From the NCBI GenBank assembly GCA_027943245.1, contig JANDJZ010000056.1, positions 1 to 64,000 of the forward strand: DNA of 64,000 nt. The letters run 5' to 3'. Every line of letters starts with the position of its first letter. The first letter of the stretch is position 1. Made by a program: the position numbers and the translations under genes. The notes below the pieces were generated by a model, which saw only the letters and a list, made by a program, of their open reading frames with translations, was not told where the DNA came from and did not search any database. Below are positions 9,170 to 20,621 of this stretch, in pieces. The stretch is from Acanthamoeba sp. SK_2022b (taxonomy: Eukaryota; Discosea; Longamoebia; Acanthamoebidae).

Positions 9170-11308
9170 ATGGAAGAAACGCAACGGGCGTGCAGTAAGA
9201 AGGACAAATGCGAAGCTTCGCAGGAACATGGGCAAGCCCAGCAGGCTCCCTGCATCGAGAATGGACGAAAGCGCATCAGCAGAAACCAGCCGGTGCTCGT
9301 GCTGGAAGATGCTAATCTCATCCTCCCCAGTCTCTACCTGGGCTCGTACAAGGCCACTGAGGACGAGGCCAAGCTTAAGGAACAAGGCATTACCCACATC
9401 CTCATCGCGGCTGCAAACATCCAACCTAAATTCCCAACGGTTCGTTTGATACCTTAAAACCACTACCGCTACTGTACTGATAATAAGGCTCGTCAGGAGT
9501 TCTCGTATCTGGTGCTTCACGAGGTGCTCGACACAGAGGAGCAGGACATAATGTCTTATTTTGGCGAATGTCTGGCCTTCATTCGCGAAGCACGCGACCA
9601 AGGCGGTTCTGTTCTCGTGGTGTGGTACGGCTATGCGCTCCCTGCCCTCAGCGCGTTACCAGAGTGCTCACGTCATCCCTATCCTCGTTGTTCGCGCAGC
9701 ATGGTCGGTATGTCACGCTCGGCGTCTGTAGTGATAGGTATGTAATGTGTGCTCTCTTTCCGCTAAGCTTCGCTTCTCACTCACCCGCTTTCTCTTCAAT
9801 GACCAGCGTTCGTCATGAACGAACTCAAAATTTGTGCCGAAGACGCTTACTGTCTCGTGAAGCGCGCACGATCCAGTGAGCACACCCTTCACTTCTCTCG
9901 TTCCATTCTGCATTCGTTCGCAAGCACGAGCGCACTCGTTTGAGAGCAATGGACCTGACATATGTGTGCGTTGTGCGTTGTGTACAGAGGTGTGTCCCAA
10001 TCCGTCGTTTGCCCAGCAGCTACGTTTGTTCCACGTGCTGCGCGATAGGTTCCTGCCGGGATATGGCGAAGACACACGGGGGGAGCACGAGAGAGAGGAA
10101 GCCGAAGAGCCAGAAAAGGTTACACAGAAATGCGAGGCCGACATGAAGACCGCCGAGGATGCGCGAGTGCAGGCTACCATCAGCGGTGACACCGAGACAC
10201 GACCTGCGCCAGCCGACGATGCGTTGATTCAGCGTCAGAGGGCCGAGCAAGACTACACCATGGTACGCCATATCTCCCACATGTACCACTCCGCACACAA
10301 ACTGTCTCGTACGTTGCTCCCTCCACTCCCTCCCTCTCTTCTTGGCCTAATTTCGCATACACGATCGGCCAACACAATAAAGGCGAGGGACGAATCCCTG
10401 CCGAGTGCTTTGGCAAGGACCCGCACACACTGGAAGAACCGCGCGCGGAGCGGTACAGCTCTAAAGGCGTGAGCCAGCCCACTCGACAACACTCTCGCTA
10501 ACACGTGCGGTTTTCTTCCCGTCGCAGGGCCTACTCGTGCGCGCAGTGCAGTCGTCAACTATTCATCCATTCAAACGTGCTGCCGCACAAGAAGGTGCCC
10601 ATCTTCGCGTCAGTTCTCAAGAGAGTGCCCTATGTGGTGGGAAGATTCCGTCTCATTACTTTTCTGTTTTCCACTACTACTAGAAACGACCGACGATTGC
10701 CTGCAACGTGATGTTCATTCAGCCGTTGGAGTGGATGATCGCACAGCACGAAAACAGGAAGAACGAGGAGGAGGTACATCAGTGGTCCACAATTCTTGAT
10801 GCAATCTCTCTAATCGCTCGCGCTGCATGTGCGTCGCGCGTGGGTGCGCAGATTCCCAGCATTGGAGACGATCAGGAGGAGAGCAGGCGGAAGAGCAAGG
10901 CGGATAAGAACAGCGGAGTGCGATACCTTTCGTCCTTCCACGCGCCACCAAACGGCGACCTGGAGTTCATCACCAAGGAGCAGCTCGGAGGACTCCAAAA
11001 GGTGTTTGGCGAGCTGCGCTGCCCGGCGTGCGGTACATGGCCTCCTATCTCGCCGCTGCCCTGCTCACCACGAGCTCTCACTCATACCGATCGCGTTGTG
11101 AACACCAGATCACAAGGTGGGCTATTGGAACTGGATGGGCAACGGCTGCTACTGCGGCCAGCGTATGATGCCCGCCTTCTGCATCGAGCGTAAGCACGTG
11201 GCCGACTCCTCTTCACCGTCACACCAGCGTGCGCTGCAGGAGTCAGCCCAGCAAGAAACAGCGGAGCAACAACGGCAGGCAGCTAACCCCACAATAGAGG
11301 CGTCTTGA
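9170..11308 (+). CDS. DUSP12/YVH1-like dual-specificity phosphatase with zinc-binding domain
   Basis: Family members dephosphorylate phosphoproteins and act in late 60S ribosome maturation through the C-terminal zinc domain. The start is ATG 9170. Exons encode LILPSLYLGSYKATEDEAKL and GITHILIAAANI, then FSYLVLHEVLDTEEQDIM and AFIREARDQGGSVLV. The active-site loop is split by an intron (about 9624-9690), giving VVCMVGMSRSASVVI. Then come AFVMNELKICAEDAY and VCPNPSFAQQLRLFHVL. The zinc domain follows, with CAQCSRQLFIHSNVLPHKK, CNVMFIQPLEWM, LRCPACGTW and VGYWNWMGNGCYCGQRMMPAF. It ends at TGA 11306-11308. The CX5R loop is intact, but the usual His before the Cys is Val. The linker around 10260-10520 has uncertain exon borders. 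Confidence 0.85.
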
Positions 11309-11578
11309 GAGGCCGTGTACAGCATCAACAAAGTTCCTTCTTCGAGTCGCGAGCTGTCCGCGTTTCGCCTTCCACCAAATTCGTCGGGCGGCTGCAGGTT
11401 GCAACGGCACCACCGTGACGCAACAACGAACCTTGGTAGCCGTTTGAACATTCGAAAACAGCTGTGCTGACGAATAAGATTTTTTTTTTTTTTTCCTCCT
11501 CTTTATCATCATTCATCTCCCTTCTCTCTAATCTTCATCCGACATCTTTGCTGAGTCGACGTCGCCTCTTCGTTGATC

Positions 11579-12363
11579 ATGTCAGGCAGAGGCGAATGGG
11601 CGGAGAAGAAGCCAGTTGCCTTCTGTCGGGCTCGATTCAGCTACACGGGTATGGAGAAGGGCGACCTTACATTCAGCCGCGACGAAGTGCTCCTCGCGTG
11701 TCCCCTCTCCCTCACTGCCTTTGTCCAGCGCTCCACCCCCGGAGGACGAGAGCGGGGCGGCAGCAGCGGGGGAGAGACCCCGAACGCGACCAACGCCAGC
11801 ACCAGCGGAGGTCGCGGGTTGCGGTGGGTGCTGGCCATTCACCCCGACGGTCAGTGCGGTCGCATACCGGCCAATTACGTGGCTCCTCTTGCAGACGAAG
11901 GTGCCCTCACTCCCTCTTGGCGTGCGCCTCTGTATGCACGAGCGCCTAAGCTGAGGCCGCGGACTGTGCGTAGAGGTGAAGCAAATACTGGGGCAGGTGT
12001 CCGTGGGCCAGCTGGGCAGCCTCTACGAAGAGCTCCAGCAGGAGGTGGCCGAAGAGCGGAGGCCGCGAGCCAAACGAAGAGGCTCTGAGGTTAAGAGAGA
12101 GAAGCGTCATCCGAAGGCTGATAAGGAAATGGGACTCCGGAGCGAGAGCGGCGAGACAGAGACGCGAGCCGCCACGGCACAGCAAGGCGCGCCTGCAGTG
12201 CCATCGTCGTCGCCGGCCGATACCAACGATGGCCAGCTGCAGCGACTCATCCAGCAGAAGCTGAAGACGTTTGAGGACGACGCCTCCGGCACTCTCAAGT
12301 TCTACCACAACATGCGTAGGGGAGTGCAGAGCCTCTTCGACCCGCCTGAGAGAGGCACGACAA
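11579..12363 (+). CDS. SH3-domain exons, probably the N-terminal part of the Cbl-like gene
   Basis: Exon 11579-11900 starts MSGRGEWAEKK and encodes an SH3 domain. It has the ALYDY-equivalent ARFSYTGMEKGDLTF, an inserted Gly/Thr/Ser-rich loop, the conserved Trp in RWVLAI, and the terminal GRIPANYVAPL. Exon 11974-12363 encodes a charged, helical region with LYEELQQEVAEE and LQRLIQQKLKTFEDDA. It stops at a perfect donor (A/gtgagt, phase 1), just before an in-frame TGA at 12369. Either this is a separate protein of about 240 residues, or it splices to 12590 and continues as the Cbl-like protein; see the separate finding. SH3 domains bind proline-rich peptides. Confidence 0.75.
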
Positions 12364-12603
12364 GTGAGTGACCTAGGGGTCCGCCGATTGCCGCGTACCC
12401 TTCTGTGTTTTTGGCGGCCAAAACCAGTCGTTCCCTTCCCTGTATTATTTGTTTAAACCTTGGTGAAGCGTAGCGCGCACAAACCCCAATCTCTTCTCTA
12501 CACCGCCATCTCTTCTTTATCGGGCGGTTCCCTTACCCCCAATTTGCCCTTCTCCTGTACATTCTCCCAGTCTAGCCTCTTTCGGCCAGAGCCAGCGCAG
12601 AAA

Positions 12604-14202
12604 ATGATGGATGATCGGTTCATATGGCCGTGCCTGAACAAAGCCAGCGAAATTGGGCAAATCATCGAAAGCGTGGAGGACAAACATGCGAGTCTTATCG
12701 AGGGCGACTTAGCTGAACTCAAGATTACGATAAGTCTGGTCCGATCGACGCTGGTTCCTTTCCTCACATCGCCTGTAAATGACGTCGCCTTCGATGTGTG
12801 CGTCCAAGGAGTCAAGCAAACGGTAGATCAGATACGCAAGCTCATGGATCAGCTCGACGCCGTTGTGCCCACCCCTGAATGGCTCAACAGAAAGATCGCC
12901 CTCTACAAGCTCGATTTCCTGCTCAAGCAAAAATTGGACCAATTCTCCACCCTCTTTCCTCAAGATGGCCCTTCCAAGGGCGCCAACATGATCCTCGATC
13001 CCGACGCACGCGAGTTCTGGAAGACGTCCTTTGGCGAGAAGGTGCTACCCTCGCTCAAAGTTTGACAATTCGTGAATGCTCGTCAACTCGTTCTGATCTC
13101 TTGTTTGCGTCCTTTGCTCCCTTCCTACCAGATGCTCTTGGTGCCGTGGAGCACGTTCTTCCACGCGCTCGAGAGCAAGCTCAATACGTCGCTGGCGGCG
13201 GACGAGGCACCATTCAAGGCTCACCTCGGTATCTGCCCTGATCGGCTCCTTTCGTGTGTCCTGCAGCGAAAATTGACCGCATCACGCATAACTCACCTGC
13301 GCTTTCTTGTGCACCGCTTCATTTCGTTTTGTTGCGCCTGGGTAGACTTCACGTTGGACGGATTCGTGACGCCATTTGAGTTTAACACGTTCCTGGAGTG
13401 GTTCGGGCCGCTGAAGAATTCGCACAAGCGCCTCTTGCAGCCGCTGAAAGCGGGCATGCTGTCGGGCTTTACCCCTGCCATCGAAGCTAACGAGCTGCTC
13501 AAGAACAAGCCGGCTGGTACCTACCTCATCCGTTACTCCAAGACCCATCCCGGTTCTTTCGCGGTGACATTTGTGTACAAACGAAGCAAGGTGCCGCCTC
13601 TTCCTCCACTCCTTCCATCAACCACCGTTTCCCATGCTCTAGTCGCGTTCGTGAACCGCGGCCTGTGTTGATCTTGGTGTGATGGTGATGCCTCTTCGTG
13701 TTTGTTTCAACAGATCAAGCACTGTCTGCTGCACAGCGTGCCGCCAGCTGGAGTCACCCTGAAGAATCCTCCCCAGGTGTACCCCTCGCTGATGGACTTT
13801 GCCCAAGCCCACGCCTCCAAACTTCGCCAGCCCGTCGGGACGCAGTGGAGCCAGGACGGCTCCGTCGCGCCGCACGTGCCATCTATTCTCACGGACGAAG
13901 GTACCCCCTAGCCTCCTCCCTCCACTCAACCCTCAGCGCTCGGCCATGATGACCCACAGTTCGCCCACACACCGACAACGACAACAGCAGGAGCAGCACG
14001 CGCCCAGAGTGGGTTCTCGGAGCTCGGTGCCAAGTCCGAGGGCGATCCGGACCTGTGTTCGGTGTGTATGGACCGCAAGATCCAGACGGTCTTCCTAGAG
14101 TGCGGGCACCTCGCGTGTTGCAAGGAATGCTCGAAACGCCTCAGGGACTGCCCCATCTGCCGTCGACCTATCTCGCGTGTTGTACTTATATATCGCGCCT
14201 AG
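12604..14202 (+). CDS. Cbl-like E3 ubiquitin ligase (TKB + RING)
   Basis: Phosphotyrosine-recognising RING E3. The exons are 12604 (or 12590)-13041, 13132-13228, 13346-13590, 13714-13900 and 13991-14202; their summed length (1179 nt from 12604) is in frame. They encode a four-helix bundle with DPDAREFWKTSFGEK and LVPWSTFFHAL (matching Cbl FWRKAFGEK and VPWKSFRQAL), and an EF-hand-like segment LDGFVTPFEFNTFLEWF. An SH2 domain (GTYLIRYSKTHPGSFAVTF) keeps the phosphotyrosine-binding Arg. A short linker leads to a C-terminal RING, CSVCMDRKIQTVFLECGH then CCKECSKRLRDCPICRRP. Unlike animal Cbl, the protein ends right after the RING and has no proline-rich or UBA tail. Dictyostelium has a related protein, CblA, linked to STATc regulation. 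Confidence 0.9.
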
Positions 14203-14565
14203 TCTCCACGCACCAGCGCTTCTTCCTTTCCCTTTTTCTCTCTTGCCCCTTCCCCCTGCATTCAATCTGTGATGTGAAGCACCTTTTTCTCTTAGGGCAA
14301 GGAGTGTCGGCGTGGCGTACGCCCACCCCGAACCTCTTTGCTGCAGAAAGGGCCGACAGGGGGCACACGGCCGTGTGGTAGGCAGGTAGGCCTACACACG
14401 AGATAACGAGGGATCAGGCGCATTTCTTTGTATTTTTCTCGTTGTTTTCTCGTTATTAAAGAAATTTCGAATGTAAAAGGACCGAGAAAACGGCCAGGAG
14501 CAGAAGCTCGCGTTCACTCTCGTGTGACACAGCATCAACAACAACGGCCCGTGAACACAAGAATC
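14203..14565. other. Intergenic between Cbl-like and histidine ammonia-lyase genes
   Basis: A 363 bp tandem-gene gap that holds the 3' flank of the Cbl-like gene and the promoter side of the next gene. A short AT-rich stretch (about 14425-14480) precedes the next ATG. I see nothing else recognisable. Confidence 0.4.
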
Positions 14566-16803
14566 ATGGAAGCGGTGGCGCACAACAAGACGAGGAAAAT
14601 ACTCCTTGATGGCAACTCCCTTACCATCGAAGATTTCATGGCGCTGCGCACGGGTGACGTGGAGCTGGGCCTCACGGACGACGCCTGGCGGCGCGTGGAG
14701 GAGGGCAGGAAAGTAGTTGACGACCTGCTCGACCGCAAGCAGGTGGCCTACGGCATCAACACGGGCTTTGGCAACTTCGCCAACGTGCTCATCCCGCCCG
14801 AGAAGCTGCGCGAGCTGCAGGAGAATCTCATCCGCTCGCATTCATCGGGCACCGGCGCGCCTCTGACTGTGGAACAGACGAGGGGCTTGCTCACCTTGCG
14901 CATCAACGTGTTGGCCAAAGGCTACTCGGGCATCTCGCGTGCCTCTCTCGAGCAATTGATCGCCGCATTCAACAAATCTTGCCTTTCGAAGGTGCCGGAG
15001 AAGGGCACCGTCGGTGCCTCCGGTGATCTCGCGCCACTGTCGCATCTCGCCCTCGGCCTGATGGGCGAAGGCGAGATGTGGGACGTGCAGGAGCAGCGGT
15101 GGGCGCCCGCCGGCGAGGTGCTAGCCAAGAACGGTCTCCGCCCGCTCCACCTGCAGGCCAAGGAGGGTCTGGCCCTCATCAACGGAACCCAGCTCATCAC
15201 CAGCCTCTGTACGCCTCCCAGCGGCACGCGCGTCTGTTGCACGCTTTAATTGTTTTTCTCACAATGCGTTGCTTCGGAGTTAGCGCTCTGCCTTTGGTTG
15301 TGTTGGTCGAAAGTTTGACACCTAACGAGATGTTCGGTGTTATGTTGTGGTCTAGGCGCCGAAGCGCTGTCACGTTCGCTCAACATATCGCTGTGCGCCG
15401 ATGGCATTGCTGCGCTGACGCTCGAGGCCCTCCGAGGCACGCCGGCGGCCTTCCGCGAGGAGATCCATGCGGTCCGTGCCACGCACTGCCCCTCCCCAAT
15501 CCTGCGATGTCACAACCGCTGCGCTTACTCGCTACAATCGTCGATGCGTGGCGGTGGTGGTGCGATCTCTAGGCGCGTCCTCACAATGGCCAGATGCGCG
15601 CCGCGCGCAACATGCGGTCGGTGCTCCTCCTGCCCTCCACGATTCAGGAGTCGCACAGGAACTGCGGCCAGGTGCAGGACAGCTACTCGCTGCGCTGCAT
15701 TCCTCAGGTACCACTCGACCGTTTCGACGCTATTGATTCATTTGTTCTCATTACCATTATTACGCTTCACCGCACAGGTCCACGGCGTGGTGTACGACAC
15801 CATTCGCTTTGTCAAGGGCATTCTGGACACCGAGATGAACAGCGCTACCGACAACCCCATGGTGTTAGCCGACAAGGTGCAGGCTTGCCTCGGCATGACG
15901 CTCCGACACTATGTTCCGTGACCAGTGGGGCCCGTTGCTCATCGCTGTGATCTCCTCGTTGGTCTCGCGTGCGCAGGCTAAGGTGGTGTCCGGCGGCAAC
16001 TTCCATGGTGAGTACCCCGCCAAGGCGGCCGACTACCTGGCCATCGCCGTTCACGAGCTGGCATCCATCAGTGAGCGTCGAATCGAGCGCCTGGTCAACC
16101 CCGCGCTCTCCAACCAGCTCCCTGCCTTCCTGGTATCCCGTTCCTGCACGATGCCCACCATGTTCAAACCTGACGCCCCCGGCGTGCGTAGGTGCAAGAG
16201 GGTGGCCTCAATTCGGGCTTCATGATTGCGCACTGCACGGCGGCGGCGCTGGTGTCGGAGAACAAGTCGCTGTGCCACCCGGCCTCAGTCGATTCGGTGC
16301 CCACGTCAGCAGGCAAGGAGGATCACGTCTCCATGGGCGGGTGGGCCGCCCGAAAGGCCCTTCGAGTCGTGGAGCACGTCGAAACCGTGCTCGCTATCGA
16401 AGTGCGTTCTCTCTATCTCTCTCTTACACATCGCAACAGGCACAAGAGGTTACTGATGTTCATCTCCTCCTCGCCGCCGTCGCTTCTGCCAGCTGCTCGC
16501 GACGTGCCAGGCATTGGAGTTCCTTCGGCCGTTGAGGAGCACCGAGCCTCTGGAACAGATCTATGCCCTCGTTAGGGCGGTGGTGCGTCCCTACGACAGG
16601 GACAGGTGACGTCTCCCTTCACACACTGAGTACCGGCAGTCTGTGCTTGGCCGATCGTGGAGGCTGAACGAGGTTGGCGTGTTCGCAGGTACATGAAGCC
16701 GGACATCGACGCCGTGCTTGGCCTCATCCAGTCCGGCCAGATCGCCGGCATCCTGCGCCCTTACTTTGACGCTGCTGTGAAGGAAGCCGCTCCGTCGTCC
16801 TAG
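14566..16803 (+). CDS. HAL: Histidine ammonia-lyase
   Basis: Catalyses L-histidine to trans-urocanate plus ammonia, the first step of histidine degradation. The start is ATG 14566 ([19 protein letters not shown]). The catalytic Tyr lies in AYGINTGFG. The self-cyclising Ala-Ser-Gly triad that forms the MIO cofactor is at about residues 151-153 ([18 protein letters not shown]). Later exons carry [103 protein letters not shown] and [17 protein letters not shown]. The protein ends at TAG 16801. HAL-specific features ([16 protein letters not shown]) argue against phenylalanine ammonia-lyase. At least eight exons are needed; exon 1 is 14566-15208 and exon 2 starts at 15356. Confidence 0.95.
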
Positions 16804-17278
16804 CACCCTCCTCCCTTCCCTCCAATCCTCTCATCCAGCTATCTGAGCTTTTCAACCGTCCGTATACGGACTGGCTCTCCTCTCCTTTTGTACTTGTCAT
16901 GCACTATGCACGAGCAACAATGCTGGCCCACACCTTATTTGCCACAGACGGCTCGTGAAGCGTCAGCAAGACTGCGCGTCAAGCAACGATGGCGACGCTC
17001 CACACACGAGTGGCTGATGTCGACAAAAATAGCGATTGTCCGCATATTTCAGGGCGGGTATTTGCCCGGTTTGGGTTCTCTCCTCCTTTTCTTTCTCTTC
17101 CTCGCGTCCACATCGCCCTTCTCTCCCCTGTGTGGTTTCTATCGTCTCGTCATGGTACTGCATCCCTCAGTGATTCTTTGATGATTAGGGGGCGAAGCGG
17201 AGTGGTTCACTGCGCAGGGGAGCTATAGCTTCATGTGCCCGGGTTATGCATGTCCGCTCATTCAGATTGTCATGTTGC
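16804..17278. other. Intergenic / 5' leader of eL20 gene
   Basis: 475 bp between HAL and the ribosomal protein gene. The sequence gcatgcag directly at the proposed eL20 start resembles an intron acceptor, so a small upstream first exon carrying the true ATG could be hidden here. No other gene is recognised. Confidence 0.4.
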
Positions 17279-17897
17279 ATGCAGGCCCATCGCGAATATC
17301 AGGTCGTTGGTCGCCGCATCCCCACCGATGCTGACCCCACCCCCAAGGTGTACCGCATGCGCATCTTCGCGCAGAACGACGTCGTGGCCAAGTCCCGCTT
17401 CTGGTACTTCCTCAGCAAGCTCGCTAAGGTCAAGAAGGCGAACGGCGAGCTCCTCTCCATCAACGAGCTGACCGAGAAGAAGCCCACCACCATCAAGAAC
17501 TTCGGCATCTTCCTCCGCTACCGATCGAGGACCGGTATCCACAACCTGCACAAGGAGTTCAGGGACACCACCCGCGTCGGTGCCGTCAACCAGATGTACA
17601 ACGAGATGGCCTCCGTCCACAAGGCCACCTGGAACAACATCAACATCATTGAGGTCAACCAGCTCAAGGCTTCTCAGACTGTCCGTCCCAACATCAAGCA
17701 GTTCCACGTACGTCTTTCTTTTGTCTCTTCGTTGACAATGTGTAGGCTCTTTAGTACTCATCTGAGCTCATTTTTGTTTTGCTGTATGACAACAGGACTC
17801 GAAGATCAAGTTCCCTCTGCCCCACCGTGTCCAGCGCGTGCCGATGAAGAGGTACAGGAGCACCTTCGTTGCCAGGAGGCCCTCGACCTTCTGGTAA
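17279..17897 (+). CDS. RPL18A: 60S ribosomal protein eL20 (L18a)
   Basis: Structural protein of the large cytosolic ribosomal subunit. Exons 17279-17707 and 17796-17897 give 176 residues, the same length as the human protein. Hallmarks are [64 protein letters not shown] and the C-terminal [10 protein letters not shown]. The intron follows QFH in phase 0. The ATG at 17279 gives a complete N-terminus, but the start overlaps a possible acceptor (gcatgcag/GCC), so a short upstream exon with another ATG cannot be excluded. Confidence 0.95.
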
Positions 17898-18110
17898 GAA
17901 GTCGGACGAGGCGATACACCCTTTTTCCTTTCAAATGGGGCGCGTTCGTGCGACTGACGGACGACGTGAATATATTCCATTCCCTCATCGCATCTCCTGC
18001 TCCCCGCCTTGTGAGGTCCAAACACAAAGTTTTGCAAGCAAGATCTGTGTTTTTTATCAAGTTTATGCGCGTGCGCTGGGTGACAGTGATGGTGTTGGGT
18101 CGAGCCACGC

Positions 18111-20211
18111 CTATTCGGTGGTGGGTGCAGAAGGGCCAGCCTGCTCGTTCTTCTCCTTCTGCAGTTTGCGGAAGTAGAGCTGCAGGAACGAGTGTGGGAT
18201 GTGATGTTCCGACAGCTTTAGCTGATCGGCCAACGCTACCACCGCCATCCTGTTCTTGCCCTTGTGTGTGCAGGAGGTTGAGTTGATGCGAGCAAAAACA
18301 AGCTTGTCTCAAGGCGGCTAGCGATACCTTGATCTGGATGAACTCCTTTTGCAGCTCCTTGATGCTCTCCTTCGTGACCTGGAGGCCGTTGGCGTCGTAC
18401 CACGTCTCCGTTCGGCGGTTGAGAATGGCCCCGATCTCGTACCCGAGAGAAAGAAGACCGGAGATAGCCTTTGTGGTGCAACAAACCCACGCACTCAGCG
18501 CTCTTCAACATCAAAACACACAAGCACAAGCGCATGCACGCACACGTGTGGCGTGGTACCTTGACAGAGATCTCAAAGTTAACGGTGGGTCTGGTGTTGC
18601 AGGTGGTGCCCATGATTTCGGAGTAGAAGTGGATGTAGAAGAGGCCGTCCATGCGGCGAATGCGGATCCAGTTTCGTCGGCTACCCTTGCCTCTCGTGGG
18701 CGCCTCGCCCTCCCGCACGGCACGAGGCGGCGCTAGGTACATGTCCGAGATGTCCTTCACCACAACCGGACCGCTCTGTCCTCCCCGTTGCACGCACGAG
18801 CGTGTGCGTGTGCGTATGATGAGCGCCACGCGTGGTCCGTGTGCACGCAAACGCGTGTCCTCGCGCGGGTGTACCTGGATGCCCCCCTGCTCGCCGAGGA
18901 TGGCGGGGATGGCTGCAGCAAACTTCTTGTGGTCCCACTCCACGGCGGCCAGCTTGGCCTGTCCAACAACAGTAACACACGACGTGGTCGGGTAAGCCGT
19001 GATGAATCTCCGAGCGGCCATGGCAGGAAACAGTATTTGGGGGGGGGGGGGTGACGGGTTCACCTTGCAGGAATAAATAGGGTCGACCATGGCGGCCATG
19101 GGGTTGTAGGTGGAGTGGATTCGAATCTTGGCGGACTGGAGGTCGGGCTCGATGAAGGCCTTGTACATGGGGAACATTACGTTGGTCACCCGCAGCAGTG
19201 CGTCTTTCTGCTTCTTGCTGACCGAGTGCATATCGCGCATGATGCTGTGCGAACGAACAAACGATGGAGAAAACAGTGAGAGGCGAGAGCACCGGGCGAC
19301 ATGTAGGAGCGTGCTGTGGACGCGTCGAACGTCGTACCGCTTAACCAAATCGAGGTGGACGCCGCCCGTAATGGCGACAGTGATGTCGAGCAGTGGCCGT
19401 ATGGTGGGGTTGAGCGCGTAGGAGCCCTCGAGGATGACCACGCGCGAGGGCGGAGGCGAGACGCGCGCGAAGCCCGTGCGCTTACGCAGTTCGGGGGAGA
19501 AGATGGTCACCTGCCACGACCGTATGAGCGACGGCAGCAAACACCACTGACTATAAATTGAAAGATATCTTTATCTATAGAAATAAATAAATAAATAAAA
19601 GCGATGCCCATGGGTGAGGAGGCCAACCTGGGGCACCTCGACCTCGTTGCCGGCCTTGAGGGCGGCGAGGGCTTTGACCACGAGGTCGAATTCGACGAGG
19701 GAGATGTCGTCAAAGTTGCCGTCGATGACGCTGTCCACTCGCACAAACGACTCCAGTGGCAAAACGAGCGCGTCGCCCAGCAGCCTGACCAACGAGACGC
19801 GTCCGGCTGCTCAGCGTGCTCCATGCCCGCGCGCACTGTGTGTGGTTTGTGGCATACCCGTGCATCTTGCGGGCGAAAGTGGTCTTGCCAGAACCGGGCG
19901 GCCCTGCGACGCCCACGATAACCACGCGATCTGGACGCTTCTCTCTCATCTGCGCACGCGGTGGCACATGGTCAGCACACACACTCAGAGCAGCGTGTCT
20001 GAGTAGAGCCTCAACGGCATGGGAAAGGGAGAACCATTTCGATGGCCCGAATGGCGTGGAAGAAGCCCTGGTCGAAGGACAAGACGTGGGGAATGGCCAC
20101 GAACTCCTCCACACCGGTGGTGGCGTGTCGCTGGAGCGTCACGTCGAACTCCTCCCCGTAGAAGTCTGGCTCCGCCGCGTCCCTAGGTCGGTGAGGGCCC
20201 GGGTCAGCCAA
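18111..20211 (-). CDS. TTM1/2-type uridine kinase-like P-loop + CYTH protein
   Basis: Resembles plant TTM1/TTM2 and amoebal uridine-kinase-like proteins: an N-terminal uridine kinase/phosphoribulokinase-type P-loop domain followed by a CYTH (triphosphate tunnel metalloenzyme) domain. In translation order: [18 protein letters not shown] and [18 protein letters not shown], the Walker A sequence [33 protein letters not shown] with [69 protein letters not shown], then the CYTH part ([43 protein letters not shown]). The C-terminus [12 protein letters not shown] ends at TAG 18113-18111. The 5' end is uncertain: conserved sequence begins near 20183 after a possible acceptor, and exon 1 may lie between 20200 and 20470. 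Confidence 0.85.
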
Positions 20212-20621
20212 TTGTTATAAGATTTGCATTTTTCATTATAAGAAAGAAATGAAAGGTTTGAAGCAGGAAGAAGCAAAGGATGGTACAGAGTGTCTAGGCC
20301 ATCTACGTCGAGTTCTGTCTTCTTCTTGGCTCCACTGCAGCCGGTAACCAGACCGGCATTGCTGCGGAGATGGGCCTGGGGGGTGAGATGCCTCTCCAAG
20401 ATTTGCGTTCTCTGTGCGGCCCTTCGCGCATGGGCGGTCTCAATCGTACGGCACACACCTTCCATCTTCCGTTGGCTGTTGTTGGCTGTGCTTGCTATTC
20501 CCTTCGCAACTCCTTAGTGGCGCTTTCTGCCCGTTGGTATGCCGACAATGTAAAAGGCAAACGATCTATAACGTTTATTTTCTTTCATCTTATTGCACAC
20601 GCAAGAAGCACAAATACAGGT
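20212..20621. promoter_or_regulatory. Divergent upstream region of TTM-like gene and EEFSEC
   Basis: 410 bp between divergent genes. It probably includes the first exon or 5' UTR of the TTM-like gene; an ATG at 20465 opens a 108-residue frame that I could not join in phase to the conserved exon. AT-rich stretches at about 20220-20250 and 20560-20600 flank the two starts. Confidence 0.35.

Noticed and set aside
14566..16803. Phenylalanine ammonia-lyase instead of HAL
   Set aside because: The [18 protein letters not shown] and [13 protein letters not shown] blocks and overall length match histidine ammonia-lyase.
18236..19540. 434-codon uninterrupted minus-strand frame
   Set aside because: Parts are true TTM-like exons, but it reads through introns (for example the CA-rich segments); kept as exons of the spliced gene rather than as one CDS.
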